In this document: positions 8,376 through 16,597 of the stretch, in pieces
How the letters are laid out: the number at the start of each line of letters is the position of its first letter
Position numbering within the stretch: position 1 is the first letter of the stretch
Translations under genes and position numbers: made by a program
The notes under the pieces: generated by a model
What the model was told of the DNA's origin: nothing
Seen by the model: only the letters and a program-made list of their open reading frames with translations
Database searches by the model: none
Origin: CBCXVS01 sp965178525
GTDB taxonomy: Bacteria; Tectomicrobia; Entotheonellia; Entotheonellales; Entotheonellaceae
Reading direction: 5' to 3'
NCBI GenBank assembly: GCA_965178525.1
Contig: CBCXVS010000099.1
Span: forward strand, 1-23,079
DNA: 23,079 nt

Positions 8376-10460
8376 CTACGCCAGGGTGACGATAATGTTG
8401 AGATGGTCGTCAACATGCCCGATATGCCCGGGGAAAAGCACGAGCGAGGATTCTCGTTCCTCCACCACCGCCGGGCCTGACACCGTGTCCCCGGGACGTA
8501 AGCGGTAGCGATCGTAGATCGCGGCGGATTGGAACGCCCGCGCCTCCGGCATATAGATCGAACGCTGTCCTTTGAGCGCCTTCGGGCCGTCTCCAACGCC
8601 GGACGCATTCTGCGCCAGACGCAAGTCCAACGCCTCGGCCGGCCCAACCCCCGATACTTTCCAGTGCACCACCTCCACCGGCGTGTCGGTGGGGGCGACG
8701 CCACAGAGATGCGTATAGGCGTCGGCAAATCGCGCGGTGAGATCCGCGATGGGCGCCGCCGCATCCAGGCGGTCGGCCGAGGTCTCGACCGTATACCCTT
8801 GGCCCTCATAACGCAAATCGGCCGTCCGGGTAAGCGTCACTTGATGGCGTGCGAGTTGCGCCCGCTGCAACATCTCCAGCGCCCGTGCTTCGAGCCCGCC
8901 AAAGCGCGCCTCCAAGGCCGCAGGATACAACGGCAAGAGCGACTGGCGCGCCGTTTGCGCCACATCAAACCCCAGCGGGGTGACCAGCAACCCAAAGGCG
9001 GAAAACACGCCCGCGCCCCAAGGTATAATGACGCGCTGAACGCCCAGACGCCTCGCCACCCCCATCGCATGCACGGGGCCAGCCCCCCCGAAGGCGACAA
9101 ATTCATGGCCGCGAATGTCAATACCGGACTCGGCGGCGTGCAACCGAAAGGCATGCGCGATGTGTTCATTGGCCACCTGATGAATGCCCAGCGCGGCCTC
9201 GACGACACCGCCACCGAGTCGGTCCGCCACCACACGCTGGATCGCGTCACGCGCCGCACCGGCATCCAAGTGCATCGCACCGCCCAAGAAAAAGCCGGGG
9301 TTCAGATAGCCCAAGACGACATTGGCATCCGTCACCGTGGGCTGTGTGCCGCCACGGCCATAACAAGCCGGTCCGGGCTCCGCACCCGCGCTTTCAGGGC
9401 CGACCCGCAAGCGCCCTAAGGCATCGACCGCCGCCATACTGCCGCCGCCAGCTCCAATCTCGATGAGCTGCACGGCCGGAATGAGCAAGGGCAGGCCGCT
9501 GCCTTTCTTATCCTGATATGCCCTGGCCACTTCGAGGCTGTATGCTTTTTTGATCGACCCGCCTTTGATGACGCAGCCTTTGGCCGTGGTGCCGCCCATG
9601 TCGAACGCCAATTGGTTCGGCGTCTCGGTCAAGCGGCCCACATGCTGGCTCATCAAGGTGCCGGCCACGGGACCGGATTCCACCAGCAACACGGGGAATT
9701 GTCCGGCGGTCTCGGCGGTGATCGTACTGCCGGCCGAACTCATCAGGTAAAAATCCCCCTGCAAGCCGCGGGCGCGCAAGCCGTCTTGCAGATGGCGTAC
9801 GTATTGCTGCACCAGGGGTTGGACATAGGCATTGCAGACGGTGGTGGACGTGCGCTCGTACTCGCCCATGGAGGCGGCGAGTTCCGATGAGAGGGACACG
9901 TAGAGCTGGGGAAAGGCATTGGTGAGAAAACGTTTGAGCTGCTGTTCATGTGTGGAGTTGGCATAGCTATGCAGGAGACACACCGCCAGGGAGGTGACCC
10001 CTTCGGCCACGAGCGCTTCGATGTCGATACGCGCTGGCGCCAGATCGAGCGTCTGGATCACCTGGCCATCGGCATTGATGCGCTCGCGCACCCCGCGCCG
10101 CCAGTGCCGGGGCGCCAGCGGCTGCGGAAACTCCAGCCCCAGGTCGTACATGTCATAGCGCACCTCGCGCCGGATATCGAGGGCGTCGCGGAATCCTTCC
10201 GTCGCCAGAAGCCCGACCCGCGCCCCTTTGCGTTCGATGATAGCGTTGGCCGCAAGCGTGGTGCCATGGACGATGTAGGCGACCTCATGCAGCCCGACGC
10301 CCGAGCGTTGCAGCAATAGCTCTAGGCCTTGCAAGACCCCAACGGCGGGATCGTACGGCGTGGTCAGGTATTTTTCTTTGGCAATCTGGCCGCGCTGACC
10401 ATGCACCAGTACAAAATCCGTAAAGGTTCCGCCGACATCAATGCCGATACGGGTCTTCAT
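8376..10460 (-). CDS. hyuA: Hydantoinase A / oxoprolinase family protein (HyuA-like)
   Basis: A 694-residue HyuA-family ATPase subunit. The N-terminal Hydant_A_N domain opens with RIGIDVGGTFTDFVLV (ASKHA-type phosphate-binding loop, residues 4-19) and includes VHGTTLAANAIIERKGARVG and LLATEGFRDALDIRRE. The Hydantoinase_A core has SSELAASMGEYERTSTTVCNAYV, LLVESGPVAG, FDMGGTTAKGCVI, EIGAGGGSMA and FVAFGGAGPVHA. The C-terminal part contains DLRYEGQGYTVE. Together with HyuB it should couple ATP hydrolysis to ring opening of a cyclic amide, or to carboxylation, in the cytoplasm. The ATG at 10460 follows GGGAGTGTGAGG. It is the first gene of the leftward operon hyuA-hyuB-(aminotransferase remnant). 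Confidence 0.93.
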   Translation of the reverse strand: MKTRIGIDVGGTFTDFVLVHGQRGQIAKEKYLTTPYDPAVGVLQGLELLLQRSGVGLHEVAYIVHGTTLAANAIIERKGARVGLLATEGFRDALDIRREVRYDMYDLGLEFPQPLAPRHWRRGVRERINADGQVIQTLDLAPARIDIEALVAEGVTSLAVCLLHSYANSTHEQQLKRFLTNAFPQLYVSLSSELAASMGEYERTSTTVCNAYVQPLVQQYVRHLQDGLRARGLQGDFYLMSSAGSTITAETAGQFPVLLVESGPVAGTLMSQHVGRLTETPNQLAFDMGGTTAKGCVIKGGSIKKAYSLEVARAYQDKKGSGLPLLIPAVQLIEIGAGGGSMAAVDALGRLRVGPESAGAEPGPACYGRGGTQPTVTDANVVLGYLNPGFFLGGAMHLDAGAARDAIQRVVADRLGGGVVEAALGIHQVANEHIAHAFRLHAAESGIDIRGHEFVAFGGAGPVHAMGVARRLGVQRVIIPWGAGVFSAFGLLVTPLGFDVAQTARQSLLPLYPAALEARFGGLEARALEMLQRAQLARHQVTLTRTADLRYEGQGYTVETSADRLDAAAPIADLTARFADAYTHLCGVAPTDTPVEVVHWKVSGVGPAEALDLRLAQNASGVGDGPKALKGQRSIYMPEARAFQSAAIYDRYRLRPGDTVSGPAVVEERESSLVLFPGHIGHVDDHLNIIVTLA

Positions 10461-10563
10461 GACGCCTCACACTCCCTGGAGTTGCCACCGTCGATGGCGC
10501 ATGCGTTGTCAGTTGTCAGAATGCCGAGGAACGCATGATAGCAGATTGTGTCGGGAACGTCAG

Positions 10564-10737
10564 CTATGGCAACAGCTTGGTTTGCACAAACGCAAGTAAG
10601 GCTTGCGCTTCAGGAATGCCCTCACTCAACCGCCCTGCCGCATTCACAACCCGCCACCTGTCGAACGCTTGATCTCCGGGGCAGAGCTGGAAGTAGCGCC
10701 TCAGATAAACGCGATGGAACTGCTCGGGTACGGACAG
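10564..10737 (-). pseudogene. C-terminal remnant of an unidentified protein (possibly phosphotransferase-like)
   Basis: Downstream of the DUF29 stop, and in the same frame, 57 codons read LSVPEQFHRVYLRRYFQLCP, then GDQAFDRWRVVNAAGRLSEG, then IPEAQALLAFVQTKLLP and a stop. The composition is that of a real protein rather than a shadow frame. The pattern resembles the C-terminus of phosphotransferase-type proteins, but this is an impression from memory. There is no start codon or ribosome site. It is probably the tail of a lost gene left between hyuA and the DUF29 gene. Confidence 0.35.
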
Positions 10738-10752
10738 CCCAGGCCGCTGGCA

Positions 10753-11202
10753 TCAAGTCTCTCTTTCGGGCAGCCAACCGTCTTCTAAAATGTGCTCTAT
10801 TGGCCAGGGGCACTGCTCGGGAAACATCGAGAGATCGAGCTGGGTTTGGTCCCTCGCTTCGCGCCTGGCTCGTTGGTACACCCGGTCGAGCACGTCTGCC
10901 GGATAGCTACTTAAGCTGGGGCTATCCGCCATGTCGTCTTCGATCTCGTGGCGAGCATGATTAATGGTTGTGTCCCAATCCCCATGTGTCCGCTCATGGT
11001 CGTTCGGTAGATAATACCATTTGAGCAAATGGATCAAGAGACGCTGTAGTTGGCTCCGCATCGCTTTGCGGTCCCGTTTGGCCAAGCCCTCGACCTCCTC
11101 AACCAGTGCGTCCAGGTCGATCTCTTCCAAGCGACGCTGCTGCAGGAGCTTCGCCGTCTCATCGGCCCAAGCGACAAAGTCTGTGTGGTAATGCGTACTC
11201 AT
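10753..11202 (-). CDS. DUF29 family protein
   Basis: A 149-residue protein of the DUF29 family, small helical cytoplasmic proteins of unknown function, often present in many copies in cyanobacteria and some proteobacteria. The typical pattern is clear: YHTDFVAWADETAKLLQQRR, LDLDALVEEVE-like IDLDALVEEVEGLAKRDRKAMRSQL, RLLIHLLKWYYLP, a WDTTINHARHEIEDDMADSP segment, and the C-terminal MFPEQCPWPIEHILEDGWLP. The ATG at 11202 has AAGGCAAGG just upstream. An in-frame ATG five codons earlier (11217) is less likely because that ribosome site would then lie inside the gene. It sits downstream of an antidote remnant on the same strand. No toxin or antitoxin function should be assumed from that alone. 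Confidence 0.88.
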   Translation of the reverse strand: MSTHYHTDFVAWADETAKLLQQRRLEEIDLDALVEEVEGLAKRDRKAMRSQLQRLLIHLLKWYYLPNDHERTHGDWDTTINHARHEIEDDMADSPSLSSYPADVLDRVYQRARREARDQTQLDLSMFPEQCPWPIEHILEDGWLPERET

Positions 11203-11284
11203 TCGCCTTGCCTTCATAAGACTGATGCATGACTGACGACAGAGTCTATTTCTATCACAAACGGCACCAGCTCGCGCTGACAGC

Positions 11285-11525
11285 TCAGCCCGACGACGCC
11301 TGCGACATCGCCAACCGCAGCCCAAAGGCTTGCAAGATTTTGTCCAAACTCGACAATTGCGGATTCCCGTTTCACTCAGCATACGGTAGAGGGCATCGCG
11401 GACTAGGTGCGTTTCGCCGGCGAGCTTGCCCATCCCGCCCCAGGTTTCGGCCACATGACGCGGGTGCAGGAAGAAGACGTCCTGGGAGGCTTCCTCCAGC
11501 GCCGCGTTCAGATAGGCGAGGCAAA
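11285..11525 (-). pseudogene. HigA-like addiction module antidote, truncated and frameshifted
   Basis: The minus strand reads AYLNAALEEASQDVFFLHPR, then HVAETWGGMGKLAGETHLVR, then DALYRMLSETG. After a one-base deletion near 11370 it continues NPQLSSLDKILQAFGLRLAM and stops at 11285-11287. This is the core of the putative addiction-module antidote family (Xre-like helix-turn-helix, usual text 'AYLNAALEEGD...ALRxVAEARGGMxxLAxxTGLxRExLYRMLSExGNPxLxSLxxxLxALGLRLxV'). The N-terminal 20-25 residues are missing upstream of 11525, and no HigB-like toxin is present. This remnant explains the strand opposite the first 300 bases of the long rightward open frame, showing that part of that frame is not coding for the TPR protein. 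Confidence 0.75.
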
Positions 11526-11584
11526 CTCGGCGTGTATCATGATATCATGGAGTTGCCGACCTCGGAAATGATGAAAAAGGGATC

Positions 11585-11611
11585 CGCGAAGGACGCGAAG
11601 GAACACGAAGA
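11585..11611 (+). repeat. Three tandem 9-base units, CGCGAAGGA-like
   Basis: CGCGAAGGA at 11585-11593 and again at 11594-11602, followed by the related ACACGAAGA at 11603-11611. The array sits just before the start region of the TPR gene. In frame it would give Ala-Lys-Asp-Ala-Lys-Glu, a peptide motif I remember from spurious or repeat-derived N-termini in many environmental bacterial genomes. It may be a dispersed non-coding repeat, which argues for a start downstream of it. Confidence 0.5.
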
Positions 11612-11624
11612 GAAGATGAAAAAT

Positions 11625-13088
11625 ATGCGACATACCTTTAAAGATCGCTATGGTATGACCCTCAGCACCCGCTCAGCCACAGCGGCTGAGCGGTGGCAGG
11701 AAGGTCTCGACCGGCTCCTGTCCCAGAATGTGGGGCCCGACGTGAAATTCGAGGAGGCGATGGCATGCGACGACGGCTTCGCCATGGCCCACGGCTGCCT
11801 GGCGTTCTGGTACATGCAGCGGGCCCGGCCGGCGGAAGCCAGAGCCAGCATGCAGTGCGCTCTCGACCTGGCCGCCGGGAGCACACGCCGGGAACGTCAA
11901 CAGATCGAGGCCGTGAACCTCTGGATACAGGGTCGAGGGCGCGAGGCCCTTGCCGGCCTCAAAGATCACCTAGCCGAGTTTCCCCGAGATGCGCTGCTCA
12001 TGCGCTTAGCCCACCTGCTGTACAATCGGGGATGCAGCAGCGTCGGGGTGGCAAATTTCCCGCCGGCGTTTCTGGAGCTGTTACATGGCTGTGCGCCGCA
12101 TTGTGAAGACCATTGGGCTTTCCTGGCCGAGTACGCCTATGCCCATCACGAAACCGGGGCGCTCGACGCGGCCATGCGCTTGGCCCAGCGTTCCCTGGAC
12201 CTCAATCCTGTCAATGCCGTCGCCACGCACTCCCTGACCCACGTGTATTTTGAGCAGGGCGATGCGGCGGCAGGGGCGGATTTCCTGGGCAACTGGCTGC
12301 AAGGATTTGACGCTCCGGCGTCTTCCTATGTCCATCTCTCCTGGCACCTGGCTCTGTTCGAGCTGGCCCTGGGTCAATACCAGAGGGCTCTTGATCGTTA
12401 TGAGCACGACATTCGTCCTTCCGTCGCGGCCAATAGCATGGCGACCCTGGCCGATAGCGCCTCCTTTCTGTGGCGGGTGCAGCTGTACGGCGGCGATTCT
12501 TCGCCCCGCCTTTGGCCAGAACGTTGGCCGGAACTTTGGGAAGAAGCGCGCGCCCTGGCTGCTCCGGTTGCTGAAAAACCCAGCGTTGCCTTCCAGGTTG
12601 GCCACGCGACCTTGGCCCTCGCTGCGAGTGGCGACCAGGATGCGCTCACGACGATGGTACAGCGGTTGCAGAGCATGGTCGAGCAGGGCGACATGTTTGC
12701 TCAGGACATCGTGTTGCCTTTGGTGCAGGGTATCGCGTCCTTTGTCCAAGGCGCGTATGCGGCGTCGGCGCAACTGCTGCAGCCGGTGTGCCTGCAACTG
12801 GTCCGTATTGGCGGCAGCCACGCGCAACGGGAAGTGTTCGAGGATACGCTGTTGCAGGCGTATCTGCGGGCTGAGCACTTTGATAAGGCCGAGGCCATGC
12901 TGGCCGAGCGTCTACAGCGGCGCGAGGCCGTGCGCGATACGTTTTGGCTCGGTCGTGTGCAGGCTGGCCAAGGACACAGAGAGCAGGCGAAGGCAAGCTT
13001 TGATGCGGCCGTGCAGGGTTGGCGCATGGGGGATGCGGCCTCTGATGAAATGAGCACGCTCAACCGTCTTGCTGCAACCGCGACGTGA
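11625..13088 (+). CDS. Tetratricopeptide repeat protein
   Basis: About 487 residues from MRHTFKDRYGMTLSTRS to the stop at 13088. The frame stays open back to 11229, but that part runs antisense to an antidote remnant and through a 9-base repeat, so the start is more likely the ATG at 11625, or the ATG at 11616 with GAAGAGAAG directly before it. The protein is built from helical hairpin repeats with TPR-like spacing, for example FEEAMACDDGFAMAHGCLAF, AMRLAQRSLDLNPVNAVATH, HLALFELALGQYQRALDRYE and KAEAMLAERLQRREAVRDTF. There is no signal peptide or catalytic motif, so a cytoplasmic scaffold or adaptor role is the most that can be said. A DNA-binding gene follows 104 bases downstream on the same strand. 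Confidence 0.85.
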   Translation: MRHTFKDRYGMTLSTRSATAAERWQEGLDRLLSQNVGPDVKFEEAMACDDGFAMAHGCLAFWYMQRARPAEARASMQCALDLAAGSTRRERQQIEAVNLWIQGRGREALAGLKDHLAEFPRDALLMRLAHLLYNRGCSSVGVANFPPAFLELLHGCAPHCEDHWAFLAEYAYAHHETGALDAAMRLAQRSLDLNPVNAVATHSLTHVYFEQGDAAAGADFLGNWLQGFDAPASSYVHLSWHLALFELALGQYQRALDRYEHDIRPSVAANSMATLADSASFLWRVQLYGGDSSPRLWPERWPELWEEARALAAPVAEKPSVAFQVGHATLALAASGDQDALTTMVQRLQSMVEQGDMFAQDIVLPLVQGIASFVQGAYAASAQLLQPVCLQLVRIGGSHAQREVFEDTLLQAYLRAEHFDKAEAMLAERLQRREAVRDTFWLGRVQAGQGHREQAKASFDAAVQGWRMGDAASDEMSTLNRLAATAT

Positions 13089-13112
13089 GGCCGCATCTTC
13101 CCCAACATGACG

Positions 13113-13137
13113 CCATGACAGCCACTCGCCGTCATGG
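13113..13137. promoter_or_regulatory. Inverted repeat, candidate operator of the Xre-type gene
   Basis: CCATGAC at 13113-13119 and GTCATGG at 13131-13137 are exact inverted repeats with an 11-base spacer. An extra direct half-site CATGAC lies at 13106-13111 and a related CATGTCA at 13141-13147. They sit 56-80 bases before the Xre gene, where autorepressors of this family commonly bind. No clear -35/-10 pair was identified. Confidence 0.4.
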
Positions 13138-13192
13138 TATCATGTCAAGTAGATTAACGGATCACTTCAGCGCTCACGCAGGAAGATCATCT

Positions 13193-13702
13193 ATGTCCCT
13201 CATCTTTAAGCACCGCACGCGCCTCGGACTCACTCAACAAGAGCTGGCAGGGCGGGCCGGCATGGGCCGCAGTAACATCGCAAAACTTGAACGGGGGGAA
13301 CTCAAGCCTTCCGCGACGCAGCTCGAACGACTCGCGGCGGTATTCGACGTCGATGTAAACGCGTTACTTCCGGTCTTTTATCCTCAGCGTTGTAACGAGG
13401 AGGATGACGGTGATGTGGAAGAAGAGCTGAGGCGCTACAAGTCAGAGAATGAGCGGCTGCGATCCCAAAATGAGCAGCTTCGGTCTGAGAACGCCAACTT
13501 GTTGACCTTATTAACCCAGCGGCCATCTTCCCGCGCGCCAAACGGCAGGAGAAATCAAGACCAAGAGATGGTCAAAGACCTCATGGCACTGATTAAGATG
13601 ACCCACCCTGATCGCCATGAGGGCCACCCCCTCGCTCTTGAACTGACCCAGGCTCTGGTGGCGCTCAAAGCAAAGTATGAGGCGCGGAAAACCTCGTTGT
13701 AG
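13193..13702 (+). CDS. Xre-family HTH protein with coiled coil and HPD (J-domain-like) C-terminus
   Basis: A 169-residue protein with the start at ATG 13193, preceded by AGGAAGA at good spacing. Residues 3-60 are an HTH_3/Xre DNA-binding domain: RTRLGLTQQELAGRAGMGRS, NIAKLERGELKPSATQLERL, AAVFDVDVNALL. Residues 74-108 are a charged heptad-like coiled coil with near repeats of SENERLRSQNEQLRSEN, probably for dimerisation. Residues 125-165 carry LMALIKMTHPDRHEGHPLAL followed by ELTQALVALKAKY. The HPD tripeptide (138-140) is the signature that J-domains use to stimulate DnaK ATPase. Such short HPD tails also occur in small bacterial proteins of unknown function, so chaperone recruitment is inference. 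It may repress its own promoter through the inverted repeat at 13113-13137. Confidence 0.85.
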   Translation: MSLIFKHRTRLGLTQQELAGRAGMGRSNIAKLERGELKPSATQLERLAAVFDVDVNALLPVFYPQRCNEEDDGDVEEELRRYKSENERLRSQNEQLRSENANLLTLLTQRPSSRAPNGRRNQDQEMVKDLMALIKMTHPDRHEGHPLALELTQALVALKAKYEARKTSL

Positions 13703-13757
13703 ACCTAGAAAAAGCGCGTCTCCTCCGAAAGGGTGACCCCTTTGATCATGCGCGCGC

Positions 13758-14534
13758 CTATTTCACAGCGTGAAGCCGCTCTGCAGCCTCCATGATACCG
13801 CGGCGCAGGATGTCCACCTCACTGGCGTAGCAGATGATCTTCGCCCCGGCCCGGATCCACTGCTCTCCTTGCTCAATAGAGCCGACCAGCATCGAGACGT
13901 CTTTGCCGTGTCGTTTTGCCGCCTCGATCAGATGCGTGCGGTACTCATCGATCACCTTGGCTTGGTCCGGCGTGCCAAAGACCCCGAGTTCTTGCGCCAA
14001 ATCGGGCGGCCCCAGGGTCACGGCATGGATTCCTGGCACGCTCATGATCGCGTCAATGTGGTCGAATGACTGTTGCGACTCGAACATAATCGCCAGATGA
14101 ACTTGTTCGTTCAGGAAGCGCTGCGTCTCGCCCGCAGGACCCGTCTCGTAGTCGGTATGATTGCTAATGCCGGCCATACCACGCAAACCATCGGGCGCGT
14201 ATAGGCTGGCATTCACCACGTCTTGTGCGATCTCCGGTGTGTCGACCTGCGGCACGTGCAGGCTCCACACCCCGGCGTCAAGCAGCCGCGTGATCCACTC
14301 GCGGTTGCCCTTCGGCGGACGAACCGTGAGGGTGAAATCCAGCGCTCTGGCGAGAAGCGCCATATTGGAAAGCGTCTCCATCGAGGGTGAGGCATGTTCC
14401 ATGTCAAAACGTGCAAAATCCAACCCTGCCGACTTCATCAGCCGTAGAATCGCCGGGTTTCGCACCATATTGATCCAGACGCCAACCTGTGTCTCGCCAC
14501 GCGCCAATGCCTGCTTCATGGCGTGAGTCTTCAT
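13758..14534 (-). CDS. HpcH/HpaI aldolase/citrate lyase family protein
   Basis: A 258-residue cytoplasmic class II aldolase-like enzyme. The start is ATG 14534 with GGGAGAGAG upstream; the longer open frame to 14675 has no better start. Family motifs are complete: GVWINMVRNPAILRLMKSAG, LDFARFDMEHASPSMETL with the catalytic His47, TVRPP with Arg72, HVPQVDTPEIAQDVV, IMFESQQSFDHIDAIMSVPG with the metal-binding Glu152, and VTLGPPDLAQELG with the metal-binding Asp178. Relatives cleave or form 2-keto-3-deoxy or 4-hydroxy-2-oxo acids to pyruvate and an aldehyde using a divalent metal. The real substrate is unknown. It is a single gene facing away from the monooxygenase gene, with a 429-base divergent region between their starts. 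Confidence 0.92.
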   Translation of the reverse strand: MKTHAMKQALARGETQVGVWINMVRNPAILRLMKSAGLDFARFDMEHASPSMETLSNMALLARALDFTLTVRPPKGNREWITRLLDAGVWSLHVPQVDTPEIAQDVVNASLYAPDGLRGMAGISNHTDYETGPAGETQRFLNEQVHLAIMFESQQSFDHIDAIMSVPGIHAVTLGPPDLAQELGVFGTPDQAKVIDEYRTHLIEAAKRHGKDVSMLVGSIEQGEQWIRAGAKIICYASEVDILRRGIMEAAERLHAVK

Positions 14535-14784
14535 GCTTCTCTCTCCCTTTCCTCGCTCCTCCAAACGGTCATAAATAGAACCCTCACGTCTCATCCCAAG
14601 TACAGTAACTCGCCGTAAAAACATCGGCTGCCACTCGACAACCGCTCTATGCTCAGCCTGTCCCTTTTGGGTCATCGTAGCATCCGCGCATAGGGAAACT
14701 CAACGGTTGAGTGGGGATGATAGAGGAGGGATGTCGGACTGGTTTGAGCCATATGGGGCTCTGGGGGTTTTGAGGGACTGCCTC

Positions 14785-14813
14785 TTGACTTTGACTACGT
14801 TGAATTCTATGGT
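14785..14813 (+). promoter_or_regulatory. Candidate sigma-70-type promoter of the monooxygenase gene
   Basis: TTGACT (14785-14790, five of six consensus bases) and TATGGT (14808-14813, four of six) are separated by exactly 17 bases. The predicted transcription start, near 14820, would leave a leader of about 145 bases before the monooxygenase start at 14964. It overlaps no gene. Confidence 0.45.
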
Positions 14814-14963
14814 CGTTTCGACCGCTTCAGCAAAAGCGAACGCCGGGGGAGGGAAGAAGGACGCGACCCTGGCGCGCTTTGGCGATGATGAGGTCGTTGG
14901 ATGAGGGGAGCCGTTCCTTCCATGACCACATGAACCGTTCAGATGACCAAAAGGGGAAATGAT

Positions 14964-16597
14964 ATGGGAAAATCTCAACAGCCATCGCCAGTAGCCGGTA
15001 CCACAGAGGCCGAAGAGGTGGCGCAGTTTGATGCGATTGTCATCGGCGCCGGGGTCACGGGATTATATTCGTTGTACCGTTTGCGTGAGCTTGGGCTCTC
15101 GGTCCGGGCCTTCGAGGATGGCGCGGGCGTGGGCGGCACCTGGTATTGGAACCGCTACCCCGGCGCCCGCTTCGACTCCGAGAGTTACACCTATGGATAT
15201 TCCTTCTCAGAGGAACTCCTTCAGGAATGGGACTGGAAGGAGCTTTATTCGGGACAGCCGGAGAACGAGCGCTACCTCAACTATGTAGCGGACAAGTTCG
15301 ACCTGCGCCGGTACATCCGGTTCAACTCGCGCGTGGCCTCGGCCGTCTTTGACGAGGACGACAACCTCTGGCAGGTCCAATTGAAAGATGGCCACCAAGC
15401 GCGAGCCCAATTCTTGATCACGGCGGTTGGCCTCCTCTCTGCGCACTACATACCCGACTTTGAGGGACTCGACAGCTTCAAGGGCGACTGGTGTCACACC
15501 GGCCGATGGCCAGCGGAGGGCATGGACCTGGCCGGCAAGCGGGTGGGCGTCATCGGCACCGGAGCCACCGCCGTCCAACTCATCACGGAGATCGCCAAGG
15601 AAGTCGGCCATCTGACCGTCTTCCAGCGCGCGGCCAATTACTGTGCGCCGCTGCAAAATGGCCCGATCGACCCCGAGATGCAGCGTCAGATCAAGGCCAG
15701 CTACCCGGAAATCTTCAAAAAGTGCAACGAGACCGCGGGCTCGTTCATGCACGAATTCGACCGGCGGTCGGCCCTGGACGTCTCAGTGGAAGGCGGCTGG
15801 AGCAGTACGAGCGGCTGTGGGCCGAGCCGGGTTTCAAGAAATGGCTGAGCAATTTCTATGACGTCATGATGCCCGGGGAGGCCAATGAGGACTACGCTGA
15901 ATTCGTCCGCAACAAGATTCGCGAGCGCGTCCATGACCCGGTGGTGGCGGAAAAGTTCGTGCCCAAAGACCATATGTTCGGCTCCAAGCGCCTGCCCTGT
16001 GAGAGCGGGTATTACGAGGTTTACAACCAGGACAATGTCTTACTGGTTGACGTGCGCGAAGCCCCGATCGAGCGCCTCACCCCCAAAGGCATCCAGACCC
16101 GTGATGCCGAGTACGAGCTGGACGTGATCATCTTTGCCACAGGCTATGACGCCGTGACCGGGTCGTTGAACCGGATCAATATCCACGGCGAAGGGGGGCA
16201 GACGTTGAAGGACAAGTTTGCCGGTGGGCCGCGCACCTATATGGGCATCTCGAGCGCGGGTTTCCCGAATCTGTTCACCATCAATGCGGCCTCGGTTGGC
16301 AACTTCGTGCGCGCCTGCGAGCCGCTGGTGGACTGGGTGAGTGAGTGCATCTGCTATGTGCGTGAGCATCAGTATCAACGTATTTCAGCCACACCGGATG
16401 CGGGAGCGGAATGGACCCAGCACGTGGCCGAGGCAGGCGCGAAGATTCTGCGGACCCAGGCCGACTCTTGGTTTGTGGGAGCGAACATTCCGGGTAAAGC
16501 CCGGGCCTTGCTCACCAGTCCGGACACCGCCCCGGTGATGCGGGCCAAGCGTGCGGAGGTGGCGGCCAAGGGCTATGAGGGGTTCCTGCTGCAATAA
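14964..16597 (+). pseudogene. Flavin-dependent Baeyer-Villiger-type monooxygenase, single frameshift
   Basis: About 544 codons, the usual length for a class B flavoprotein (Baeyer-Villiger) monooxygenase, which inserts oxygen next to a carbonyl using FAD, NADPH and O2. The start chosen is ATG 14964, behind AAAAGGGGAAA, rather than 14943. Visible motifs are the FAD Rossmann loop GAGVTGL (28-34), GVGGTWYWNRYPGARFDSES, the family fingerprint FKGDWCHTGRWP (172-183) and the NADPH loop GTGATA (198-203). The frame breaks at about 15791-15793: after DVSVE the sequence continues only in another frame as RRLEQYERLWAEPGFKKWL, through IIFATGYDAVTGSL, to the normal C-terminus GYEGFLLQ. A single missing base explains it. 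The first half alone lacks the C-terminal third, so it would be inactive unless this is a sequencing error. The SDR gene follows 505 bases downstream. Confidence 0.88.

Noticed and set aside
11229..11546. N-terminal extension of the TPR protein from an ATG at 11229
   Set aside because: The opposite strand encodes a recognisable antidote remnant, the extension is Arg/Pro-rich like a shadow frame, and the TPR-type sequence starts only after 11616-11625.
12081..12878. Minus-strand open frame inside the TPR gene
   Set aside because: It lies antisense to the TPR protein, with no start signal and no family resemblance.
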